Positions 11,247 to 21,766 of a stretch of DNA of 64,000 nt are shown here, one piece after another. The stretch's first letter is position 1. Every line of letters begins with the position of its first letter. Origin of the DNA: Hypericum androsaemum (taxonomy: Eukaryota > Streptophyta > Magnoliopsida > Malpighiales > Hypericaceae); assembly GCA_963995505.1 (NCBI GenBank), contig OZ023197.1:14382475-14446474 (forward strand), read 5' to 3'. Under the pieces are notes generated by a model. It was given only the letters and a program-made list of their open reading frames with translations. It ran no database searches and was not told where the DNA came from. The position numbers and the translations under genes are program-made.

Positions 11247-13430
11247 GGGCGACGCACGATGGGAGACAGAGGGTTGACCAAGTCTGACGTTCACGGCCTA
11301 TGTAGATGGTCGGCTGGAGGCTCCGTTCCGGCGAGATAACGTGGTCGGAAGCGTCCTTCGATGGCGAAGGGGGTACCTGGGGAGAAGGTATATGGATTTT
11401 GCGAAAAATCAGAAAATGGGCCATTTTTTTAAATAAAACAGATCGGGTTTTATTTTTCAAAATGGCCCGAGATTATTTTTGGGGAATGGGCCAAATTTTT
11501 GGGAAAATCTGGGCCATATTTAAATTCGTACGGGCTTATGCCCGAAACGGATTAGAAAATAAAAATAAAAAGGGAAAAGGCCATGTGGGTCTGATACTAA
11601 AAAGCCCAACCCGCGTTGGAAAAGTCGACGCAGGCTCCTATGGACTGATGGGCCTTCCATGTTAGGTTTTTTGAACCTGACTTGATATTAAATTGACTTA
11701 AGTTGTTCTTAAGTTTACATGGGCTCTCATATGTCTTATAAAAGTTTATTCGTATTTTTTTAACCACGTTGGTTTAAAAAATTATTATGATAATTTTTTA
11801 CAAACCTAATTTTTTTGGAAGGGTCCGAATAATATTTTTTGCAATATTTTTGAAGTATGCGTACTAATAAAATAAAAAATTAAATATAACCTATTGATAA
11901 CGTATTAAAGCTCATATATCCTTGATATATAACATCATCATTTTGATTGAAAATATTGATTTTCGATCCTTGGAAAAAATATGAGTATTGACCCAAAATT
12001 TCTGCATCGAGTTGCAGGTTTACAATGATTGTCAAGAGTACTTCGCTCATATTTTTTTTTCAAAGCACGCGTTGCGAATGTATGCAACATGCATCATAAG
12101 ATATTGAAGTGTCATATCTGCTGGAGGGAGCATAAGGATAGCACAAAGGTGCTTGAAGAGCACATAATTTTTCTTCACAAAAAGATACAAGAGTGTATCT
12201 AGGCTGGAGGTTATGACCACGGATTAGATTGGCGCACGATATTTGGGCAGAAGGGGATTTTTGGAGAAAATCGCCTTCAATGCACCAATGGAGTTGGGAA
12301 GTGGACGAAAAGGCTGTCGCTTCTACTCTAAGGAATATGTTTACAGATTCTCGTATCCTAGTGACCTATGGATAGTCGAATCTGTGCCAGTCCGAGTCAT
12401 GTATTTTTATACCCTCCTAATTTATGCGTGAATCATTTAAACTTTAGTTAGGTCTTGTTGAAAGTTTCTTGAACAGTTGTGTTTAGAACTTCAAGTATTT
12501 CCATAGTAATTTTGTCGTTTAATAAAGGACATATGTTATCTCGATTAAATAAAATATTTATTTAATTGCTAGACTGTTACCATGAGAAATATCCACTTGA
12601 ATTTACTAAGCGAAGAACTTTTAACATTTAAAGTTTGAGATTAACTCTCAAAGGGTGAGGGGAAGCATGCCCGCGACTTTCATCAAATTTGAGATTAATT
12701 GAGAACTTTAATATAGGTTAAAAGTTATGAGTGCGTAGTAAATTAATGTATTGCTGAAATAATTTTTGACACACAATTTTCATAATTTCTCAAAGCTTTG
12801 TACTGAAAGAACAATAGGTTCTAGAGACTATAAATGTGATTATGGTCTAGTCTAAGAGTGCACTCAATTATTGATCACTTAACAAAAAGATGTCTACGTG
12901 AGATCTCCAACGTGATCAGTAAGCTAGCTATGGCTGGCTACATGTTCAATGTTGAGCACAAAATCCAAAGCTTTCTATGCCTGCAAGAAGGGATCATATG
13001 AATGACCCTAGTACATGTTGATAATGTTGTGACATTTTATAAGTGCAAACTGTCACCTTTAGCTTAAAGAGGGTCAGTGACCTCTTAGTGATCGAAGTCC
13101 ATCCTAAGGTGGATGAGGCTAGTGCTTGATCTAGTGGGAGCAATAGCAAGATTGACCAGTGCAGTGAAGACAAATAGAATTTCTGGAAAACAAAAGAGAG
13201 AAACTAAACAGACTCAACCTGAAAGAAGAGTTCTGAGGGTAAGAGGAAATAAAAGGTTTAACATTTTCAATATGAATTCCTGTGAGTACCAACTGGAGCA
13301 AGCTCCATTAATGTTGGTATATATATACACGAGTAGAAGTAAGAGGGGTTGGCTCATGAAGATTGCGGCAACATACCCAACTTCTATATGACGTGTTATA
13401 TACTCCGAGAAATTCACAAAATTTAATATT
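11247..13430 (+). other. Noncoding body downstream of the nested copia element
   Basis: Begins GC-rich (11247 to about 11400), matching the sequence before the copia insertion, then becomes AT-rich. No open frame resembles a known protein. It is probably the rest of the long-LTR element of 3549-5925, possibly a large retrotransposon derivative lacking coding capacity. I found no second long LTR before TPS remnant B, so the right limit is uncertain. Confidence 0.4.
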
Positions 13431-13492
13431 TGTTCAGTTTCAATGGCTCTTGTTTTTCGTTGGATAATTGAGTGCAACACGTCAAAATCAAC

Positions 13493-13711
13493 CTGTCCAT
13501 TGCATCAGTTAGAATCAGAAGATCCTCAAAATCACCATATGTATCATACACGTCATCAAGAAAACTTATAAGGTGTCCATGTTTTGTGTATTCAGCTCGA
13601 GCATAAGCATACTTAGGACCAGTATGTATAGAATCAGCCCCGAAGAAGAATTCCATAAGTCCGTCTCTTCCAAATGGTAACTTGGACGCAAGTTCCTGAT
13701 CCTTCGACCAC
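13493..13711 (-). pseudogene. Terpene synthase remnant B (isolated exon 4)
   Basis: A single 219-bp TPS exon 4 with the same length and phase as the other copies, an AG acceptor and a GT donor. It encodes the DDVYD metal-binding motif in an open frame. The upstream RxR reads RDG and the following FFFW reads FFFG, changes not seen in the other copies. No neighbouring TPS exon is recognisable within about 1.5 kb on either side. It is a remnant of a deleted gene or an ectopic copy of one exon. Confidence 0.85.
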
Positions 13712-14727
13712 CTATCCATAGAATTTATGTGAATAAGCAAAAAAACAATGTTTATAAAAACAGACGGGAACGCGAGTGACCGTATTTGCACATATTTGCA
13801 CAATCTCCGGAGAGAGAGTGGGTGGGGGCAGAGAAAGAGGAGGAGGAGGAGAAGGAAGTCAGGGCGAGGAAGGAAGAAGAATGAGTGGACGAGAACACAA
13901 GAGTTTTTTGACAAGTGTAAACTAATTCGGTACTATTTTGATAATTTATCCACCATTACGTTTGTATTGAGTAATTCCAGTCAGTGTCACATGGCACTCC
14001 ACGTAGGCATCAAAACGATGATGTTTGTCCAAAAATTCTCGGATCGGACCTTGGGTTCTCTAAGTGATAACAATTAAAATAAGTTAACATGATTCTATGG
14101 ATTTTAATCTACAGGTACCCTAATGAGAATTGCTGGTACTAAAATAGACTTTCCATATTTTGAAAGAAAATATGAAAGAAGATAATCAACACATATTTAT
14201 CCACACTATTTACAAGTTATTATCCTACGGTTCTTGTTCTATGCACAATTACGAATGCAGTCCTTACTCTTTCAAAAATTATTTTATTATCTCTATAATT
14301 TGTTTAAATATTATTCTCGGTTCCTTGAAAAATTTGGTGGTGGTGAGAAAATGGTGACTACATGCAAAGGATGTGAGTGGCGGTGTCGCTTGATATTCTG
14401 GGCTGAAGAAAGCTTAACGGGCTACGAATGGCATGCCATGGACGGGACGGGATGGAAAATAACTAGTAAGTAGGCTAAAGGGATTACTATTGCAATTTTC
14501 TTTTCGGGCTAATTTCAGTAGTATAATCCCTATTCTCTAGTGCCTCGAGGATTTATCTGTATTACGTAGCCGAGTGTAGAATCACTTTGTAACAAAATCA
14601 ACGTTAGCGTTCTTCTATAATTTTATTTTTCCAGGATTTTACAGAAATTACAGTTACAACCTCATACTCGTATGATAAAATTCGTTGCAAGTACTATACT
14701 ATCAATTTTATTTACCTTTTCATAATA
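13712..14727. other. Spacer between TPS remnant B and the Cassandra element
   Basis: Purine-rich stretch near 13800-13885, otherwise AT-rich. I see no gene, RNA or clear transposon termini. Confidence 0.5.
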
Positions 14728-14732
14728 GAGTA

Positions 14733-15337
14733 TGTGATACCCTGAAAATGATATGTTCTGTCGGAAAGCCTTAAGTGATTTGATTGGTACTATCCATATC
14801 AACAAGGTGTACCTTCTTTTCCGGCACACATTCTAAGAGAACTTCAAGGTTAAACGCGTTTGGCCGGGAGTAGGATTAGGATGGGTGACCTCCTGGGAAG
14901 TTTTCGGGATGCGTGTGAGTGAGGACAAAACATGCTGGAAAAGACCTGTGTTGGTCTGTGGAGACAGTCGGTTGGATCACGGAGCGTTACATTTGGTATC
15001 AGAGCAAAAAATGGTTCTGAGACTATTCTGTGTTCTGTCTGGCGCGACGAAGACGTCGCGTATTTAAGGAGGGGTATATGTGATACTCCGAAAATGATAT
15101 GTTCTGTCGGAAAGCTTTAAGTGATTTGATTGGTACTATCCATATCAACAAAGTGCACCTTCTTTTGTGGCACATATCCTAAGAGAACTCAAAGGTTAAA
15201 CGCGTTTGGCCGGGAGTAGGATTAGGATGGGTGACCTCCTGGGAAATTTCTAGGATGCGTGTGAGTGAGGAAAAAATATGCTGGAAAAGACCTATGTTGG
15301 TCTGTGGAGACAGTCGGTCGGATCACGGGACGTTACA
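14733..15337 (+). mobile_element. Cassandra-type TRIM retrotransposon with 5S-like LTRs
   Basis: Two 259-bp LTRs (14733-14991 and 15079-15337) flank only 87 bp of internal sequence. That internal part holds a tRNA-Met primer-binding site (TGGTATCAGAGC at 14994-15005) and a polypurine tract (AAGGAGGGG before 15079). GAGTA flanks both ends (14728-14732 and 15338-15342). Each LTR contains a block close to the 3' half of plant 5S rRNA (GGATGGGTGACCTCCTGGGAA), which includes the region of the RNA polymerase III internal promoter. These are the defining features of Cassandra. It encodes no protein and must be mobilised in trans. It sits about 215 bp beyond the stop codon of TPS gene C. Confidence 0.93.
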
Positions 15338-15488
15338 GAGTACCATTTGACAAAGTTCAAAAGCATATAATAACCATAAAGGCGAACTTGGCATCAACTA
15401 TCACTCATGCCAACAAAATAAGAAAGCACCCGTAGAAATCATCTAGAAATTTCAAAGCAAACCTAATTAGAGGACTCACTGTTCCTAG

Positions 15489-15494
15489 TTTATT
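15489..15494 (-). terminator. Candidate poly(A) signal of TPS gene C
   Basis: AATAAA on the minus strand about 65 nt past the TGA of gene C. Position fits, but plant poly(A) signals are loose, so this is only a candidate. Confidence 0.4.
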
Positions 15495-15556
15495 ATCGAA
15501 AAAATTTGAAATGCAAACACAATTAGGGAAACTCTCGATGATTATTTCCCCGCTGA

Positions 15557-18500
15557 TCAGAGTGGGATGGGATCAAAGTACATGGTTTTTATCAAAGTCT
15601 GAGTGTAGGTTTCATCGGTCATTCCGTCTCCAACTTTGTAAGTGATCTCGGTAACACGGCCATAGTTGAACACTCGCATCAGGATTTCCAGTGGAACTTT
15701 TCCGGACTCTTTTAGTAGCTCCTCGTTCACAGTTTTCCATGCATTTGAGATCTTTCTTCGATATTCAGCTTCCGTCTCCTCGTCTGATGCATTGTATTCT
15801 CTCTTATAGCAACTAAATGTACCGGTCTCATTTCCGGTACTCTCTTCTTCTCGCTTCATTACACGGTTTAAAAATTGTTAGTTACGATTAAACCACTAAT
15901 ATAATCAATATTTAATTACTTTTTCAGAAATATTTGCATGCTAAATTACTCTTAATAAAAATTGAAGTTTGTACTTTCGTCATATAAGTCACATTTGGAT
16001 ATGTACCCCTTTGACAATATATAATTTACCTTGTGGCTGACCAAATCATTAGCAAGCCGACCAATAACAGCCACAGCTTCAGCCATATCAGGTGTATCTT
16101 TCAACCATTTGCATGCCTCGCCTGTGAGCTCTCCGATCCCGAGAAAGGCTACCGCTTGCATGTACCTTTTCCCGGCTGTCAAGAGTCCCAGATCTAAACT
16201 CTCTTTAAAAGATGGGAGATACCCACTTTTCATCCATTCAGCTTCGAGCATGTACATTCTTGCAAACTCCTGAAGCTGCTTAGCCAACATGAAATGGTTA
16301 GCATGCATCAATATGTGTCTCCATACAAGAAACATGGTAAACTTTTTTTTGCCAAATGAATATAGTGTACACATTCAGACACTACTTTTTTTAAATGGTA
16401 AACTTTTTTAAATAACGAATCACACTATAATTACAAAGAGCACCCAAGAGGCGAACAATTGCACAAGAGGAGCAACTGGTCACGATACGAATAAAGCTCT
16501 CAAGCTAACCACATGTAGTAGTCAAGAGAAAAATCAGGATAAAAATAGACACGCTACACTCACACAAAAAAAATAAAGTTGTAGTCGCTGATCTTGTTGA
16601 ATTTATGCCGCAGCAAAATCCAATAAAATAATCCAAGATAGAGAAAGAATACCAAGCGTTAGTATTGCGAGACACAGTACAAGATGAGTGTGTACGCACA
16701 TGTGAATGTATATGTCATATGTCATACGCGCACACAATATTGTTGTGTATTGATGGAAATGTTTCAGAACCGATGTAGTAGTACGTATCTTACATATTCC
16801 CTTGTCAATGACACAATAATCGAGGATCCATCCCTATCAGCATGGTTTTCTAATTCATCAAAAGTGTCCAAGTAAATCTTGTAGAGATGCTTCAAATAAT
16901 CTTTGGGAAGCCGGTCGATCATACCTCTGTCCCACCTGAAAAAAAATCCATAATTTTTAGTAGAACTCTATATCTCTCTCTCGTCATCTACTCTTTTCAG
17001 TAAAAATTTATAAAAACAAAAATTAAAAATAAATAAAAAAATCTACATATAGTCTTAATATTATATAGTCTTAATATATAATGCATATAGACTTAATATT
17101 ATATGCAGGAGAAAAACCTGATCATTGCATCGGTTAGAACAGGAAGATCCTCAAAATCACCGTAAGTATCATATACATCATCAAGAAAACCGATAAGGTT
17201 GCCTTGTTTTGAGTATTCAACCCGAGAATAAGCATACTTTGGGTCGGAATGTATGGAATCAGCCCAGAAGAAGTACTCCATAAGTCTGTCTCTTCCCAAT
17301 GGTAACTTGGATGCAAGTGCATGATCCTTCGACCACCTATCCATATAATTTATACCAATTAGAAAACTTAAGAGTTTAAGTATATTTTAGTAACATGTGA
17401 TTTCTGAGTAAATGATTTGGTTGAAAAACTCACCAATTAGGTGATATAGGTTTCTCATTTTCAACATGGTGCTATTATAACTTTAATCAATTTCTTCATA
17501 ATAATAACTAATTTATATACAATAAAAAATTAACTAACTAAGAGAATTCAAATTATTAGTTTAAGTTGAAGTGCATTTTAATTATGTATATATTTCTTTT
17601 TTTCGAACTCTTTCAACATTTTTATTTTCTTTTGTACTTTTGATTTTAAAAAGTTAGGTGTATTTTAGTCTAAAAAAATTGATGAAAAGTCAAGATACAA
17701 ATGGGCGCAACGAGAGAAATATCTGGGTCCCCGGTAATGAACTATGACCTAATTTTAATGCAAGTAGGTTAGAATATCTATTTAGGTAAATTATGTTTGG
17801 GTCCCTGGTATACAATTAAATAGACGATGTGGTTCCTCTTTTTCGAAAATGCATGTAGCATGGTTTGATTTTATTATACTTTTGATTCGGCCAAATTTTT
17901 TATATAAATGACGTATATACTCTTAAAAAATAAAAAATTTATAAACCTTTAAAATTCACTCTTCTTCTCGACAAACTGCTACCATGGTAACTTGGATGCA
18001 AGTTCCTGATCCTTCTACCAATAAGAAAACTTAGAGTAAAGTATATTTTAGTAACTTGTGGTTTCTGCTTAAATGATACGTGGATGAAAAACTCACCAAT
18101 TAGGTGATATATGTTTCTCATTTGCAACATGGTGCTATTATGACTTTACTCAATTTCTTCATACTAATAGCTAACTTTTATACAATAAAAAATTAACTAA
18201 CTAAAAGAATTCAAAAAAGTAGTTTAAGTTGAAGGGTATTTTAATATTGCGTATATTTCTTATTTTTTCGAACTCTTTCAACATTTTAATTTTCTTTTGT
18301 ACTTTTGAGTTTACGAAATTTAGGTGTATTTTATTCTAAAAATATTGTTGAAAAGTCAAGATACAACTGGGCTCAACAAGAGATATATCTGGGTCCCCTA
18401 GTTGTACACTATGGCCTAATTTTAATGCAAGTAGGTTGGAATATCTATTTTATCTAAAGTCTCAAGACATTGTAGAGATGGACCAAACCTAGTTCGACTT

Positions 18501-19798
18501 TCAAGTTGTGTTATCTAAAGCAAGTTTACTCTACCTTAAATTAGTAAAATAAAAATACAACTCTAGTCTATCCGGGTGGGTTAGTTTGAGTTGATTACTA
18601 GCTATGACAGCGGGTTAGCTAGTTAGTTGTCATGCGGAACAAGTCGACTAATGAGAAAACAAGTGTGAATAAAAAGTAAACTTACTTGTATATGTTTTTT
18701 AACTCTTGTTGGTGTAGTAACTGAACCCGGTTGAAGTCGAGCTTGGCAAACTTAAGCAACGTATCGTTGTTAGGTTCATAATCATCTTCTTGGTGGCGTT
18801 TCTCGAAGAAATTTATGAACTCTCGTGCTTTTAGTCTCACCGGTCCCTTGTGCAATGGAGTCCATAGCGAACAATTTATCTCATCTACCAAATCAGATTT
18901 CGATTTAGCCAATATCTCCAAGTGGGTTCTTGTAAAAGTTAGGGCTTCTTCAAGAATATCTTCTCCATGTGTTAGAACATGGGCAGCTTCGAACAGACTC
19001 AATAAGCCTTTGGGGTCACTGATGAGGGAATCCTTGAACTTCTGCGTCTCGTTGTCCCTGAACTTTTTGAAGATGTCTGATGAAAAACAAAAGTTCAAGG
19101 TGTCATATATATTCTTAAAGGACCTAGTGTTATATTGTGATGGACGCAGATCTTACCGCTCGATACCTTCATTCCGTGTTGTCTGAAAATCCGAAACACA
19201 ACTGCAGTGGTGTAAAGGTCAAGATCTTTCTTCTCTAAGAGATCAAACTGCGTGTCAAAAATTTGATGGAGCTGTCTCTCGATCTCAGCTTGGAAATGGT
19301 ACGAGATGCCAAGACGAGATAGTAAGTCAATCAGTTGAACTCTCTCCACCTCATCAGTGGAAGTGTCAAGTAACATGGTCTCCACCTTGTTCTTCAACAC
19401 CTTTACCTCCCTATCGTACCATTCAAGCTTCTACAAATTTGCACAATATAACGCACAAAGTGAGAAGTAGTAACATAGGAGGTAAAAGAGTTGAAGGATG
19501 CAAACTTTTTTTAATAGGTAAATTTTATTAATGATAGTAATATTTAAACAATATAAAATTCACTCATATTAGTATGAGATTGCAGCTGCAGTCTCAGTAA
19601 AATTTCCAACGGTAAAATTCAACAAGATAAAACCGTTGAAATATGCAAACTAATGAAAACAGCGGAGGTAACCTCTTGATCGAATGGGATGGAATCAAGG
19701 CGATTTCTCCATAATTCCGGAGGGAAGTTGCAACGGGGACGAGTTTCGGTCACGCGAGGTGCAGGCAGCTGAGATGCTAAAGGTGCTACGGATGTCAT
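15557..19798 (-). CDS. Terpene synthase C, intact (TPS-a-like, probable sesquiterpene synthase)
   Basis: Seven exons: 19673-19798, 19157-19430, 18686-19076, 17118-17336, 16794-16935, 16030-16275, 15557-15853. All have GT/AG sites, phases agree and the total of 1695 nt gives 564 residues plus TGA. The ATG at 19798 is preceded by a GTG codon in frame; I chose the ATG. Motifs: R-P-X8-W (residues 20-30), RDR (279-281), DDVYD (316-320) and the second metal site N460-D461-x-x-S464-x-x-x-E468. DDxxD and NSE/DTE bind Mg2+ and ionise a prenyl diphosphate (family knowledge). The short N terminus before R-P-X8-W gives no transit peptide, so cytosolic action on farnesyl diphosphate is inferred; a monoterpene role is not excluded. 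The usual RWW near residues 262-266 is replaced by YKW, and the segment after the NSE site is unlike typical TPS-a proteins. Product unknown. It is the only complete copy here. Confidence 0.9.
17300..18455 (-). repeat. Tandem duplication in intron 3 of gene C carrying an exon 4 fragment
   Basis: About 17300-17790 and 17985-18455 are diverged direct repeats. The second starts with a piece of exon 4 (17985 to about 18015), then the same intron sequence, so exon 4's 5' end is present twice. The decoy copy lacks the proper acceptor (the acceptor region is deleted). The true exon 4 is 17118-17336. Confidence 0.8.
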
Positions 19799-19890
19799 GG
19801 ACACTAAATTAACTCGGTCTCTAAAAACTTCGCATTCCTCTGCTTTTAGAGTTTTGCTCTTTCTTATATCTAAATCCTTAGAGTTTGCGT

Positions 19891-19904
19891 CTCTATTTAT
19901 AGAG
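19891..19904 (-). promoter_or_regulatory. TATA box of TPS gene C
   Basis: CTCTATAAATAGAG on the minus strand, about 95 nt upstream of the ATG. The same element at a similar distance is kept in copy F and in the orphan promoter of copy E, which supports it as the core promoter. Confidence 0.75.
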
Positions 19905-20055
19905 GGAGCAAAGGAGGAGGAGAGATCTATTTTGGCTTATGTGTAACTTTGCTAGTTTCCTTAGCGGCAAACGTTTTTTTTTGTTACAAGTAATTTTTTA
20001 TTGTTAGGAAATTAACTTAGTTTACGTATGGATGGATGCGCTACGGAATTATTTC

Positions 20056-20400
20056 TGTTCTAACGCAAGAAAATAAGAACGTGAAACAAACACAAGAGAA
20101 TTACGTGGCTTGATAAATTTTCTATGTCTACGGGAGAAAGAGATAGATCTTATTGATAAGTTTTCTCTTGCCTAGACTTTAGCTCAATTCAACTCAGCAA
20201 CTCTATCTATTTATATGTTAATCCTAATACAACTATGGAGCCTATCTAAGTCATTTAAGAGTTCAAAATATAATCCAACTAAGAATTTAACGTAGAATAC
20301 ACATAGGAATCTAACATATAATACAACTAACATAGAATTCAACTAGTAGTCTAATAGAATTCTTGTAGAATATGAATTCTAGATTTTGTGTCATTCTTCA
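20056..20400 (-). mobile_element. Copia LTR directly upstream of gene C
   Basis: On the minus strand it starts TGAAGAATGAC at 20400, just after a polypurine tract (GATGGAGATTAT), and ends GTTAGAACA at 20056, so it is a 3' LTR reading toward gene C. It has its own TATA-like ATATAAATAG. A related LTR piece occupies the same place upstream of copy F (about 57775-58065), with matching flanks, so it predates the C/F duplication. Confidence 0.75.
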
Positions 20401-21290
20401 ATAATCTCCATCTTCATAAAAAATTACCCTTCAGAAGAACCGTGAAGCTCCACCCGAACTTTAACAATATCCACCTTGATTTAGAAGAACCATGAAGCTT
20501 TGCCAAAAATCAATCCTGCTCCACCTTGAACCTTAGACACTTCATCCTCAACAAAAACTACCATCCTCCTTCCATCCTTGTCCAATTACTTGAGACCTCT
20601 CTCAAACTCGAACATCTCCCAAGTTTGTTCGATGTATCGCCTTCAATCTCAATGGATCCCAAACACACAAGTTCTCCTGCATAAATATCGCCCGCCCTTG
20701 GTGTAATCCATGATTTTGCATTTCCATTGCAAAACCCACCGAACACCATTGATTTGCACGTGCCCTATGACAACCATAGCTTCTTGTTAACAAATGCCTT
20801 TCCGAGACAACCATAACTTATTGCTAAAATGCCTTTCCGAGACAACCATAACTTATTGCTAACCATGCCTTTTCAAAATATCCATAGCTTCTTCCTAACC
20901 ATGTTTCTGCGAATACTCATTCTAAAAACTTGATTGGCTACACACAAATCATTCATGGCAAGACCTTGGTCTGTTATATGATCTAACCTCATATGGCTCA
21001 ACCATTTGCCAACTCTTTCAGACCATTGATGTGACTTTACCTACAACAACATTTCCACTAACCAGTATGCGTTCCCTTCTACCATTCATCCATACCATAA
21101 CTTCCTTCTCTATCTTCAGTGACCCATCTATATAACTATACATGTTATAATCCAAGATTTCTAACAAAAACAAATTACCAAGATGCATTGGACTTGATGA
21201 TACAAAAAGCAAGTGATCATCTAACACGTCTGAATATTTGGAGATGTTAGTGGATGCTGATGATCCCTTTCCCTCATTGTCTTAAATTTT
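20401..21290 (-). mobile_element. Degraded 3' internal region of the same copia element
   Basis: Follows the polypurine tract and contains short diverged repeats (CCTTTCCGAGACAACCATAA twice, near 20800-20860). It resembles 29850-30137, the equivalent part of another copia copy. No open pol domain. The left end is unclear. Confidence 0.5.
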
Positions 21291-21754
21291 AGTTCGTTCT
21301 GGATAGTCCTTCTTCATAACTATCTCGTGTAATTGGGACGTGGGCTAGTTTTTAGTCACACCTAGGTGTATAAGGGGTTTTGGGTTTGCTAAGCTTTTAA
21401 TTGCAGCTTAACACGAGAGATATTTCCATTAGTACTCTTTTCCTGTCATGAATTTTTCTAATGGGTCTTTTCACGGCAGAATTTTAAAGATGCATGATTG
21501 CAACCTTGTACGTTTGTACGAGAGTTAGCTTCTTTTTGGGAGATTTTTTAAAAATGAGTAAATTGTTACATATATTCCCGAAATTGATAAAAAATACACA
21601 TTTTCCAAAAATTAGTAGAAAGTTAATTATAAATTCAAAAATAATAATGGAGTCGATTCGTGGCGGTGACTGGCGATTTTTAGTTTAAAAACAAAATAAA
21701 ATAGTGGGTCGACCCAAATAAAGGTGGACTCCACACTGCCCATTTGTTATGCAA
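21291..21754. other. Spacer before the LINE
   Basis: AT-rich sequence with no recognisable gene or element ends. Confidence 0.45.
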
Positions 21755-21766
21755 GATAAAAGAACG

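Noticed and set aside
13748..14077. Arg-rich open frame
   Set aside because: Low-complexity purine-rich DNA gives the Arg/Lys run; no homology or gene context.
14840..14925. 5S rRNA gene
   Set aside because: Only the 3' half of 5S is recognisable, with several changes, and it lies inside both LTRs of a Cassandra element with TSD. It is retroelement sequence, not a functional rRNA gene.
16031..16273. Plus-strand open frame over exon 6 (same at 43743-44141 and 52195-52461)
   Set aside because: Antisense shadow of a conserved TPS exon; it recurs because the exon is conserved, not because the antisense frame is.
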